Shown here: positions 54,535 through 62,550 of the stretch, one piece after another | Layout of the letters: each line of letters starts with the position of its first letter | Position numbering within the stretch: position 1 is the first letter of the stretch | Program-made: the position numbers and the translations under genes | The notes under the pieces: model-generated | The model's input: only the letters and a program-made list of their open reading frames with translations | The model's database searches: none | Told to the model about the DNA's origin: nothing | DNA from: an uncultured Bacteroidota bacterium | GTDB taxonomy: Bacteria > Bacteroidota > Bacteroidia > Flavobacteriales > Flavobacteriaceae | NCBI GenBank assembly: GCA_902619855.1 | Contig: CACNGE010000001.1 | Coordinates: 1 to 64,000, forward strand | Length of the DNA: 64,000 nucleotides | Direction of reading: 5' to 3'

Positions 54535-56029
54535 GTTTTCAAAAAGTCAAATCAACCAACTTAAAAAGCGTGGAATTTCTGTTGCCAATGCTGAGGCAAT
54601 GATTGCGAATATAAATCAGCAAAATACCTACTGCAATATTCATCGGCCAGCAACATTGGGCGATGGAATTATCGAGTTTAGCACAACCGATTTACAACGC
54701 TATGCAAAACTCTATAGCGATACTGCAAACAATTTTCAAGTCGCCCGATTTATCCCAGCTTCAGGAATGGCCACTCGAATGTTTAGTTTTTTATCCCCAC
54801 TTTTTGTGGAGGACAGACAAGCATTTGCCAAAGCCCTTGAAACTCATCAAGACAGCCCAAAAGTCAAAAAATTTTTGGAAGGATATCGCTATTTTCCTTT
54901 TTATAAAGCGATGAAAGAGCAAATGGAAAGAGAGCACAAAACCAGCAGCGACAGCATCGATTTTTTACACACATTCATACAAGCTTTATTTAAACAATAT
55001 GCCAATCAGCCGAAGGCATTTGTGCATTTCCATAAGTATGCAGAACAATTGAGAACTGCTATCGAAGAGCAGTTGATGTATGCTGTTCAATTTGCCCTTG
55101 TCAATAATCGTATTTCCAATCATTTTACGATCTCTCCTGGTTTGGAGGAAGCTTTTGATCAGCATGTCAAAAAAGCTTGTTTAGCGATCGAACGTACCCA
55201 TGCTTGTACAATCGATATTGACTACTCGGTGCAAGAGGCTTCTACAGATTCCCTGGTTATTGATGCTGATGGACAATTGGTTACAGATTACCAAGGACAA
55301 TTGGTTTTTCGTACTGGGGGCCATGGTGCTTTGCTTCAAAACCTCAACAACATAGATGCAGATCTTGTGTTTATTAACAACATTGACAATGTTTCTCCAC
55401 AAGCACAGCACGAGGAATCTGGCATGTATAAGCGTGTTTTAGGGGGCTATCTATTGCACATACAACAAGAGGTTTTTCGATTGCTCCGAACGATTGTTGA
55501 AGAAGGTGTTTTGGACGAGGCGATTCATTTTTTGGATCAACATTTTCACGTGCATATACAAGAAGATGACATAGCACTGAGAAGGCAAAAGGTTATTGAC
55601 CGACTCAATCGTCCCCTTCGTGTTTGTGGAATGGTGCCAAACAGTGGCGATCCCGGAGGAGGCCCTTTTTGGGTGGAAGATGAAATGGGTGTACACTTAC
55701 AGATCGTTGAGCGAGCACAAGTAGACTTGCGTCAACCTTCACAAGCTGTACATTTTCAACAAGGAACACACTTCAACCCTGTCGAGTTGGTCTGTAGCTT
55801 GGTCGATTTTGAAGGGAATCCATTTGACTTGCGCGCTTTTGTCGATCCATCTACCTATTTTATTGTTGAGAAGACCCTGAATGGAAAACCGATAAAATCA
55901 ATGGAGCACCCAGGGCTGTGGAATGGGTCTATGGCTTTTTGGAACACCTTATTTGTTTCAATACCATCAAGCATGTTTACCCCTGTCAAAGAAGTCATTG
56001 ATTTGTTGCGAAGTACACATCAAAATTAA
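54527..56029 (+). CDS. DUF4301 family protein
   Basis: This 500-residue cytoplasmic protein starts at ATG 54527. It begins FSKSQINQLKKRGISVANAE and has FIPASGMATRMFSFL near residue 80 and VFRTGGHGALLQNLNN near residue 265. It also has CGMVPNSGDPGGGPFWVED near residue 370. The Gly-rich first motif and RTGGHG.LL are reminiscent of sugar-nucleotidyl transferases, so a nucleotidyltransferase-like fold is possible. Function is unknown. It overlaps the NadR-like kinase gene by eight bases and ends just before the TPP riboswitch. Confidence 0.85.
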   Translation: MFEFSKSQINQLKKRGISVANAEAMIANINQQNTYCNIHRPATLGDGIIEFSTTDLQRYAKLYSDTANNFQVARFIPASGMATRMFSFLSPLFVEDRQAFAKALETHQDSPKVKKFLEGYRYFPFYKAMKEQMEREHKTSSDSIDFLHTFIQALFKQYANQPKAFVHFHKYAEQLRTAIEEQLMYAVQFALVNNRISNHFTISPGLEEAFDQHVKKACLAIERTHACTIDIDYSVQEASTDSLVIDADGQLVTDYQGQLVFRTGGHGALLQNLNNIDADLVFINNIDNVSPQAQHEESGMYKRVLGGYLLHIQQEVFRLLRTIVEEGVLDEAIHFLDQHFHVHIQEDDIALRRQKVIDRLNRPLRVCGMVPNSGDPGGGPFWVEDEMGVHLQIVERAQVDLRQPSQAVHFQQGTHFNPVELVCSLVDFEGNPFDLRAFVDPSTYFIVEKTLNGKPIKSMEHPGLWNGSMAFWNTLFVSIPSSMFTPVKEVIDLLRSTHQN

Positions 56030-56035
56030 TTCTAT

Positions 56036-56043
56036 TATCTTTG
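56036..56043 (+). promoter_or_regulatory. -7 promoter element before the TPP riboswitch
   Basis: TATCTTTG fits TAnnTTTG. It sits directly before the aptamer, so the transcript would begin within a few bases of it. No well-spaced TTG was found upstream. Confidence 0.5.
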
Positions 56044-56119
56044 CCCCATCTCAAAGGGGTGCCTAAAAGGGCTGAGATCATACCCATTGAACCTGGGCAG
56101 ATAATGCTGCCAAGGGAAA
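56044..56119 (+). promoter_or_regulatory. TPP riboswitch (THI element)
   Basis: The conserved THI-box blocks appear in order: GGGGTGCC (56056-56063), GGCTGAGATCATACCC (56070-56085), GAACCTG (56089-56095), GCAGATAATGCTGCC (56097-56111) and AAGGGAA (56112-56118). They form the two-armed TPP aptamer. The TonB receptor ATG lies 51 bases downstream. ACCCCTTTTG (56140-56149) can pair with CAAAGGGGT (56052-56060) of the aptamer and may form the alternative structure. Confidence 0.95.
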
Positions 56120-56169
56120 TTTTAACCATCAGAATAATTACCCCTTTTGTTCGTATAAAACGATTACTA

Positions 56170-58359
56170 ATGAAATATGCACTATTGATACTATTCTCTT
56201 GTATGTTTTTTGGACATGCTCAACAACAACTAGATAGTTTACAATCAACAATTGATTTAAAAGAAGTCATAGTCTCTTCTTTGCAAGCAACCAGTGAAAC
56301 GCCAATGGCTTTTAGCAATCTTACAAAAGAAGAATTGAGTGAGCGAAATTTAGGTGTTGATATGCCAATTCTTCTTCAATTCCTCCCTGGCACAGTCTCC
56401 ACCAGTGATGCTGGTGCAGGCATTGGCTACACAGGCATTCGGGTACGTGGTAGTGATGCCACTCGCATCAATGTCAGCATTAATGGAATCCCTTATAATG
56501 ACGCCGAATCGCAAGGCACATTTTGGGTAAATCTACCTGATTTTGGTTCGTCGGTTGGGTCTCTTCAGTTGCAAAGAGGTGTTGGAACTTCGATGAATGG
56601 GGCAGGGGCTTTTGGTGCTAGTATCAACTTGACAACAGATCGTATATCAGACTCGTCTTATGTGCAGTTGGCCAATGGTTTTGGGAGTTTTAACACACGT
56701 AAGCATTCTGTCATGTTTTCCACTGGTCTTTTATCGGACCAGTTTGAATTGTCAGGGCGTTTATCCAAAATTGATTCCGATGGTTATATTGATCGTGCAA
56801 GCGCAGACTTAAAATCTTATTTTTTACAGGGGATTTTTAGGCATCAAAACACCCAAATCAAAGCACTTGCTTTTGGAGGGTTTGAGCGCACCTATCAATC
56901 TTGGTTTGGTATTGATGAAGAGACTTTGCAAACCGATCGAACCTATAACCCCGCTGGAGAAAACTATAACAGCGATGGAAAGCTGATTGGGTTTTATGAT
57001 GATCAAGTCGATAATTATAATCAAGATCATTATCAGCTACATTGGGAGCAGGGGGTCAATGCCTATTGGTCTTTTGCGCTAGGGCTAAACTACACCTACG
57101 GAAGAGGGTATTATCAAGAACTCAATGATCTTTGGTACGATCAAAATATCAGTTTTTCTGGCAATAGTTCGAGTGCTTATTTGCAATTGCCCAACAGTGA
57201 TGCAGTGGATACAGAAAACATCACCCAAAAATGGTTAGACAATGATTTTTACGTTGCCAATTTGATGGCAGCATTTGAAAAGGGCAAGCAGAAGCTCAAC
57301 CTCGGATTTTCATACAGTAATTATATTGGTGATCACTTTGGCACTTTAATTTGGGCGCAAAACGCTGGTGGTGCATCACCAAACCATCGGTTTTATGAAA
57401 ATAAAGGAGAAAAAAAGGATACAAATATGTTTGCCAAACTCACACATGCCATTGGTAATCAATGGACAGTTTATACTGATGTGCAATATCGCTGGGTTGA
57501 TTATTTTGCCAATGGTATGCAAGCAGGTCAGGTACCAATTGATGTGGATATAAACTATGGCTTTTTTAATCCAAAAGCAGGGGTTACTTATCGAATGAAT
57601 CCCAACCAACAGCTCTACTTTTCTGTGGCTCGTGCACATAAAGAACCCAATCGAACAGATTTCGAAAATGGAAACCCTTTGCCAGAGGAGTTAACAGATT
57701 TTGAATTAGGATGGCGTTATAACCAGTCATCGATACAGTTTGTTGCCAATGCCTACTTTATGGACTACACAAATCAGCTTGTTCTGACAGGGGCAATCGA
57801 CGAGGTGGGCGCACCAATCCGAACCAACAGTGGAAGCAGTTATCGTTTGGGAGTAGAGTTGGATCTCAACTGGGTAATCTCTGATAAGTGGCAATGGCAA
57901 TCCAATTTATCGCTGAGTGAAAATAAGAATCGTGATTTCTTTTTTGAGCGCGATGCAAAGTTGCAGCCTCTGGGAAATACCAACCTCTCTTTTTCGCCAA
58001 ATGTGGTTGGTGCCAGTCAGTTGCACTACAAACCAACAGATAAATTATCTATGGGCTTATTCAGTAAATATGTTGGGGAGCAGTTTCTTGGCAACATCGA
58101 CTCTCTATTATCGAAGCTAGAGGCATACATTACACAAGACATCAATATTCAATACAAGATGACTCCCAATTGGTGTGAGACTTTGCAGTTACAACTGTTG
58201 CTAAATAATATTTTGGATAAAAAATATGTATCCAATGGTTATTTCTATACCTATGATGATGATTGGAGCAACCCTGGTTCGATTACGACCACAGAGGGGG
58301 TAGGGTATTATCCTCAGGCAGGATTTCATTTTTTGACTGGAATGACAATAAGCTTTTAA
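56170..58359 (+). CDS. TonB-dependent receptor controlled by a TPP riboswitch (thiamine uptake)
   Basis: This 729-residue outer-membrane receptor has signal MKYALLILFSCMFFGHAQ. Its TonB box is TIDLKEVIVSSLQATSETPM. The plug carries LLQFLPGTVSTSDAGAGIGY, TGIRVRGSDATRINVSINGI and QRGVGTSMNGAGAFGASINL. The barrel ends GFHFLTGMTISF. There is no N-terminal regulatory domain. The frame is open further upstream through the riboswitch (to 56041), but that is non-coding leader. Riboswitch control and the upstream PnuT and thiamine-binding genes indicate thiamine or its phosphates as cargo. Confidence 0.92.
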   Translation: MKYALLILFSCMFFGHAQQQLDSLQSTIDLKEVIVSSLQATSETPMAFSNLTKEELSERNLGVDMPILLQFLPGTVSTSDAGAGIGYTGIRVRGSDATRINVSINGIPYNDAESQGTFWVNLPDFGSSVGSLQLQRGVGTSMNGAGAFGASINLTTDRISDSSYVQLANGFGSFNTRKHSVMFSTGLLSDQFELSGRLSKIDSDGYIDRASADLKSYFLQGIFRHQNTQIKALAFGGFERTYQSWFGIDEETLQTDRTYNPAGENYNSDGKLIGFYDDQVDNYNQDHYQLHWEQGVNAYWSFALGLNYTYGRGYYQELNDLWYDQNISFSGNSSSAYLQLPNSDAVDTENITQKWLDNDFYVANLMAAFEKGKQKLNLGFSYSNYIGDHFGTLIWAQNAGGASPNHRFYENKGEKKDTNMFAKLTHAIGNQWTVYTDVQYRWVDYFANGMQAGQVPIDVDINYGFFNPKAGVTYRMNPNQQLYFSVARAHKEPNRTDFENGNPLPEELTDFELGWRYNQSSIQFVANAYFMDYTNQLVLTGAIDEVGAPIRTNSGSSYRLGVELDLNWVISDKWQWQSNLSLSENKNRDFFFERDAKLQPLGNTNLSFSPNVVGASQLHYKPTDKLSMGLFSKYVGEQFLGNIDSLLSKLEAYITQDINIQYKMTPNWCETLQLQLLLNNILDKKYVSNGYFYTYDDDWSNPGSITTTEGVGYYPQAGFHFLTGMTISF

Positions 58360-58775
58360 TTATAGATAAGCACTAGGTTGCCAGAACGACGAATGCCATA
58401 GTTGAACAAACCATATTCTACGCCATCAGTTAGTGGTTGGCCTGTGACAAGGCTGTAGGTTGAATCGTCGCAACTGCATTCAACAATGATATCGTTGATC
58501 GTGGTTTTCGAACAATCGCTGGGTATTTGGTTGGGACAACTTGCTTCCCAAGCCAAGATTTGAGAACCATCGAGGTTGTAGAGGTGCACTCCTTTCACTC
58601 CCAACTGTTCTATAGTGATAGATCCACCAGTAAATCGAAGACCGTCATAGAGTGGTAGATCGAGACTGAGCTCAAATTCAAAAGGTGGTAAATTATTTAG
58701 GTAAGGGTTTTGCTGTATCGGATCACTTTTACAACCCAATACACACAATAAAACAACACATGTTAACCACTTCAT
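58356..58775 (-). CDS. Rieske-like lipoprotein
   Basis: This 139-residue lipoprotein has a lipobox (LCVLGC, cysteine 15). The pattern AWEASCPNQIPSDC followed by VECSCDDSTYSLVTGQPL follows the plan of a Rieske domain (two ligand loops, then a short strand pair). The usual Cys-x-His pairs are not complete: no His is seen at the expected positions. An iron-sulphur cluster is therefore doubtful. Its tail overlaps the receptor gene by four bases, and it is divergent from greA. Confidence 0.72.
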   Translation of the reverse strand: MKWLTCVVLLCVLGCKSDPIQQNPYLNNLPPFEFELSLDLPLYDGLRFTGGSITIEQLGVKGVHLYNLDGSQILAWEASCPNQIPSDCSKTTINDIIVECSCDDSTYSLVTGQPLTDGVEYGLFNYGIRRSGNLVLIYN

Positions 58776-58811
58776 TTTCGCTACAAATTACGCCAAAAAA
58801 ATAGATTTTTG

Positions 58812-58819
58812 TATATTTG
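58812..58819 (+). promoter_or_regulatory. -7 element before greA
   Basis: TATATTTG matches the TAnnTTTG consensus, 47 bases before the greA start. No clear -33 TTG was seen. Confidence 0.45.
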
Positions 58820-58865
58820 CCTAATATCCCAGCCTCTGGGATTTTTTCATTCTAAAATCAAAATT

Positions 58866-59339
58866 ATGAGTGCGGTTTCTTACTATACGCCCGAGGGGCT
58901 AAAAAAACTTCGTGATGAACTCAACCATTTGAGAGATGTTGAACGACCAAAAGCATCACAGGCAATTGCAGAGGCTCGTGACAAAGGCGACTTGAGCGAG
59001 AATGCTGAGTATGATGCAGCCAAAGAAGCGCAGGGTCTTCTTGAATTAAAAATTTCAAAGCTAGAAGCAACACTAGCTAACGCAAGAGTGATTGACGAAT
59101 CTCAACTCGATGACTCCAAGGTTCATGTACTCTCAACAGTAAACATCCGGAATGTAGCCAACAATATGGAAATGACCTATACTTTGGTTGCTGAGAGTGA
59201 AGCAGATATTAAGACTGGGAAAATTTCAGTTAGCTCTCCCATTGGGAAGGGTCTATTAGGTACCAGTGTTGGTGATATTGCTGAAGTCATTGTGCCAAAT
59301 GGGGTGTTGAAGTTCAAAATTCTATCAATCAACAGATAA
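58866..59339 (+). CDS. greA: Transcription elongation factor GreA
   Basis: This 157-residue factor rescues backtracked RNA polymerase. The N-terminal coiled coil ends in the acidic tip (ARDKGDLSENAEYDAAKEAQ), with the catalytic Asp and Glu. The C-terminal FKBP-like domain carries ISVSSPIGKGLLGTSVGDIA. The start is ATG 58866 (MSAVSYYTPEG), not the in-frame ATG 57 bases upstream. It is followed two bases later by the HIT gene. Confidence 0.96.
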   Translation: MSAVSYYTPEGLKKLRDELNHLRDVERPKASQAIAEARDKGDLSENAEYDAAKEAQGLLELKISKLEATLANARVIDESQLDDSKVHVLSTVNIRNVANNMEMTYTLVAESEADIKTGKISVSSPIGKGLLGTSVGDIAEVIVPNGVLKFKILSINR

Positions 59340-59341
59340 AA

Positions 59342-59731
59342 ATGCCTTCTATTTTTACTAGAATTATCAATGGTGAAATTCCTTCATATAAAATTGATGA
59401 GGATGAGCATTGTTATGCCTTTTTGGATATTAACCCCAATGCTGTAGGTCATACATTATGTGTTCCAAAGCAAGAAGTTGACAAGCTTTTTGACTTAGAT
59501 CAAGAAATCTATATGCACCTGATGCAGTTTTCAAAACGAATTGCAGTTGCGCTTGAGCAAGCAGTACCCTGCAAAAGAGTAGGCATGGCTGTAGTCGGAC
59601 TGGAAGTACCACACGCTCATGTTCATCTGATTCCCATTCATCAGATGACTGATATGAGCTTTCAAACCAAAGTAAATATGCAGGAAGAAGATTTTATTTC
59701 ACTTGCGAAAAAAATCAGATCGAAAATTTAG
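59342..59731 (+). CDS. HIT-family nucleotide-binding protein
   Basis: This 129-residue protein has the histidine triad HAHVHLIPI near residue 96, and N-terminal IFTRIINGEIPSYKIDED as in HINT-type members. It hydrolyses nucleoside phosphoramidates or dinucleotides; the cellular substrate is not known. It is probably co-transcribed with greA. It is convergent with the histidine kinase gene. Confidence 0.93.
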   Translation: MPSIFTRIINGEIPSYKIDEDEHCYAFLDINPNAVGHTLCVPKQEVDKLFDLDQEIYMHLMQFSKRIAVALEQAVPCKRVGMAVVGLEVPHAHVHLIPIHQMTDMSFQTKVNMQEEDFISLAKKIRSKI

Positions 59732-59732
59732 C

Positions 59733-60896
59733 TTACCTCTTTAAAGCGATTTCAAAATGTGTCCCTTTATTTTCTGCTGTTGAGCGCACTTGAATACTCC
59801 CCTGGTGATAGTCTTCAATAATTCTTCGACATAATGATAACCCCAACCCCCAGCCTCTCTTTTTTGTTGTCACACCAGGCTGGAAAATACGATTGATCAA
59901 CTGCTTTGGAATGCCCTTCCCATTGTCAATTACGTGTATGCGTACTTTATCTTTTTCATCAGCGATTGAGAGTTCAATGGTTCCTTTTCCCACAACTGCA
60001 TCAATGGAATTATTAAGTAGGTTTTCAATCACCCAACAATAGAGTTCCTTGTTAATAGTTAGATTGATTTTAGTAGCACTGGCGTTAAATTCAAATTCTA
60101 TTCCTTGACTGGCTTTTCCTGAAAGATAATCATAAACTTCGCGAGAGCTACTGACAATATCGGTTTCTGTTTTGACAGGAAGAGAACCAATTTTAGAAAA
60201 TCGATTGGTGATGGTTTCCAAACGCTTTAGGTCAGCTTCCATGGGCGTCGTTATTTTTTCTTTTATTCCTTTAGATTTCAAAATCGAAACCCATCCCATG
60301 AGTGATGATAAGGGTGTTCCCAATTGATGGGCAGTTTCCTTGGCCATGCCTGTCCAAAGTTTATTTTGAATAGCAATTTGAGACGTACGTAAATAAAAAT
60401 ACACCAAAGCACCAATGGTCAATAAAAGCAATATCAAAGCACTTGGGTACAATTTTAGTTTTTCGAGCGTAGCCGATTGCCCATAGTACATGCGTTGATT
60501 CACAGCATTTTCAAAAACAATTTCGATGGGGTCATTTTGTTTTTTTAAATTTTCTAAAGTGTTTTTTAGGAGAAAAGAGTCTTTGATAAGAGCACGTTGG
60601 GGGTTAATATTATTGAATGAAATGATCTTATCATTTTCATCAACGACAATCATGGGGATACTATTTTCACTTGTTAGCACTTTAAAAATCAAAGGATCAA
60701 CATCGTCGTTTAGGTCAATGTCTTTTACAAACTGTTTTTGGGCAAGCGCCCAAACTTCCATTCTTTGACGTTCATCGATTTCGGTTTGTTTGACCAGTCG
60801 AAAAAGGCTCCAAAGAATCAACGCAACTGTGGCAGACAGTAAGATAAGTATTACCAGGCGGGACTGTGAATTCAAATAGAAAGCAGGAGTTTTCAT
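59733..60896 (-). CDS. Sensor histidine kinase (no adjacent response regulator)
   Basis: This 387-residue membrane kinase starts at MKTPAFYLNS (60896); the upstream open frame overlaps the DUF3127 gene and is not coding. It has two transmembrane helices (about residues 13-35 and 172-192) around a periplasmic sensor of about 130 residues. The H-box is MAKETAHQLGTPLSSLMGW, the N-box ENLLNNSIDA, then DNGKGIP and GWGLGLSLCRRI. The H-box HQLGTPLS is the form of the NtrY-like group. No response regulator lies nearby, so its partner is unknown. Confidence 0.92.
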   Translation of the reverse strand: MKTPAFYLNSQSRLVILILLSATVALILWSLFRLVKQTEIDERQRMEVWALAQKQFVKDIDLNDDVDPLIFKVLTSENSIPMIVVDENDKIISFNNINPQRALIKDSFLLKNTLENLKKQNDPIEIVFENAVNQRMYYGQSATLEKLKLYPSALILLLLTIGALVYFYLRTSQIAIQNKLWTGMAKETAHQLGTPLSSLMGWVSILKSKGIKEKITTPMEADLKRLETITNRFSKIGSLPVKTETDIVSSSREVYDYLSGKASQGIEFEFNASATKINLTINKELYCWVIENLLNNSIDAVVGKGTIELSIADEKDKVRIHVIDNGKGIPKQLINRIFQPGVTTKKRGWGLGLSLCRRIIEDYHQGSIQVRSTAENKGTHFEIALKR

Positions 60897-60947
60897 CTGC
60901 CAACTAAGATAATTGATTTTAAATAATGTTTTCAAACACAAAATATG

Positions 60948-60955
60948 TAGTTTTG
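60948..60955 (+). promoter_or_regulatory. -7 element before the DUF3127 gene
   Basis: TAGTTTTG matches TAnnTTTG and lies 20 bases before the ATG at 60976. The -33 element is not clear. Confidence 0.4.
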
Positions 60956-60975
60956 TTTGTATCGAGACAAATCTT

Positions 60976-61338
60976 ATGGAAGTTTTAGGACGTATCAAAC
61001 ACATATACGAAACCAAAGAATATGGAAGCAATGGCTTTCGAAAGCGTGAGCTTGTTGTAACCACTGAAGAGCAATATCCACAACACCTATTATTGGAGTT
61101 TGTGCAAGACAAATGTGACTTGCTCAATTCTTTTTCTGAAAATGATCGAGTGAAGGTTGGCATTAATTTGCGTGGGCGAGAATGGCAAAGTCCACAAGGA
61201 GAGACAAAGTTCTTTAATTCTATTCAAGGCTGGCGAATCGAATCTTTAGAGCAGTCGGGAACACCAGAATCCCCACCACCACCATTCGACCCTGCTGAAA
61301 ACACCAACACGGAGGCACCAGACGACTTGCCTTTTTAA
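60976..61338 (+). CDS. DUF3127 protein with SSB-like C-terminal tip
   Basis: This 120-residue protein starts MEVLGRIKHIYETKEYGSNG. It has an OB-fold-like core (KRELVVTTEEQYPQHLLLEF, NDRVKVGINLRGREW) as in DUF3127. A Pro-rich linker (ESPPPPFDPAENTN) ends in EAPDDLPF, which copies the docking tip of the window's SSB (DDDLPF). It probably binds nucleic acid and shares SSB partner proteins. It lies 12 bases before aat. Confidence 0.88.
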   Translation: MEVLGRIKHIYETKEYGSNGFRKRELVVTTEEQYPQHLLLEFVQDKCDLLNSFSENDRVKVGINLRGREWQSPQGETKFFNSIQGWRIESLEQSGTPESPPPPFDPAENTNTEAPDDLPF

Positions 61339-61350
61339 ACAGGCTTAATT

Positions 61351-61983
61351 ATGTATCGCTTGACCGATGCTTTATTGTTTCCTTCGCCAGAACAAGCCTC
61401 TGCTGAGGGAATTGTTGCTGTTGGGGGAGACTTGAAACCTGAGCGAGTTATGCTCGCCTATCGCAAAGGAATTTTTCCCTGGTTTGAATCTGATGACTTT
61501 CTACTCTGGTGGAGCCCAGACCCCAGGATGGTCCTGTTTCCAGATCAAGTCAAAATCTCGAAAAGCATGCGCGCAGTCTTGCGAAAAAAACAGTTTGAAG
61601 TGACCTTCAATAAGGCTTTCGATGATGTTGTAGAAGCCTGTGCAAAAGTCAAACGCTTTGGACAAAATGGAACTTGGATCACCCCTGGACTTATGGAAGC
61701 ATACTCAACACTTCACACCCAAGGTCATGCCCACTCTGTTGAGGTATGGGAGGAAGGCGTTCTTGTGGGGGGTCTGTATGGTGTTGACTTGGGCACTGTG
61801 TTCTGTGGAGAGAGTATGTTTTCAAAAGCCAATAATGCCAGTAAGGTTGCCCTTATTTCACTTGCCAAAGAACTCAAAAAAAACAAGTACGAACTCATCG
61901 ACTGTCAAGTGCCGACACAACACCTTGCCAGCATGGGTGCAGAATCAATTCCCAGATCGGAATTCTTGACTTATTTGTCCTAA
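61351..61983 (+). CDS. aat: Leucyl/phenylalanyl-tRNA-protein transferase
   Basis: This 210-residue enzyme adds Leu or Phe to proteins with N-terminal Lys or Arg, marking them for ClpAP degradation (N-degron pathway). Landmarks are GIVAVGGDLKPERVMLAYRK, GIFPWFESDDFLLWWSPDPR, AHSVEVWEEGVLVGGLYGVD and GTVFCGESMFSKANNASKVA, and IDCQVPTQHLASMGAESIPR. Its 3' end overlaps the convergent tag gene by 39 bases. Confidence 0.96.
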   Translation: MYRLTDALLFPSPEQASAEGIVAVGGDLKPERVMLAYRKGIFPWFESDDFLLWWSPDPRMVLFPDQVKISKSMRAVLRKKQFEVTFNKAFDDVVEACAKVKRFGQNGTWITPGLMEAYSTLHTQGHAHSVEVWEEGVLVGGLYGVDLGTVFCGESMFSKANNASKVALISLAKELKKNKYELIDCQVPTQHLASMGAESIPRSEFLTYLS

Positions 61984-62550
61984 CTTCTTTACCTCTTTAT
62001 ATCGAGAACAGCTGACCAAGTGGTCGTTTACCATCCCTGTTGCCTGCATATGTGCATAGACAATCGTACTTCCAACAAAATTAAATCCATGTTTTTTGAG
62101 AGATAAACTCATCTGATCGGACAGTGCTGTTGTTGAGGGTACCTGATCGATTGTCTGGTATGTGTTTTGAATGGGTTGATAATCGACAAACGACCATAAA
62201 AATTTACCAAAAGAAAGCTTTGACTGCTGGATGTTTAAAAATATTTGTGCATTATTTATTGCAGCTTTGATTTTAAGTCGATTGCGAATAATTCCACGAT
62301 CGCTACACAATACATCTATTTTCTTCTTGTCATAGCGTGCGATCTTTTGCGCATCAAAGTTGTCGAAAGCCTTGCGAAAGTTCTCCCTTTTACGAAGTAT
62401 TGTCAACCAGTTGAGACCTGCTTGAAAAGTCTCAAGAAGGAGAGTTTCAAAAAGCTTCTCATCGTCATAAATGGGCACTCCCCATTCGGTATCGTGATAG
62501 ATTTTATAATCAGGCTGGGCTTCACACCAAGGGCAACGATTTTTTTTCAT
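61945..62550 (-). CDS. tag: DNA-3-methyladenine glycosylase I
   Basis: This 201-residue HhH-fold glycosylase excises 3-methyladenine. It shows the Zn-binding start RCPWCEAQPDYKIYHDTEWG, then VPIYDDEKLFETLLLETFQA, GLNWLTILRKRENFRKAF and SLKKHGFNFVGSTIVYAHMQ, with late His and Cys (NDHLVSCSRY). It overlaps truB by four bases, so it follows truB in an operon. Confidence 0.95.
   Translation of the reverse strand: MKKNRCPWCEAQPDYKIYHDTEWGVPIYDDEKLFETLLLETFQAGLNWLTILRKRENFRKAFDNFDAQKIARYDKKKIDVLCSDRGIIRNRLKIKAAINNAQIFLNIQQSKLSFGKFLWSFVDYQPIQNTYQTIDQVPSTTALSDQMSLSLKKHGFNFVGSTIVYAHMQATGMVNDHLVSCSRYKEVKKLGQISQEFRSGN

Noticed and set aside
56041-56169. Open frame extending the TonB receptor upstream by 43 residues
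   Set aside because: This stretch is the TPP riboswitch and leader. The signal peptide starts at the ATG at 56170.
60897-61163. Open frame extending the histidine kinase upstream by 89 residues
   Set aside because: It is antisense to the DUF3127 gene and its promoter. The first membrane helix follows the Met at 60896.
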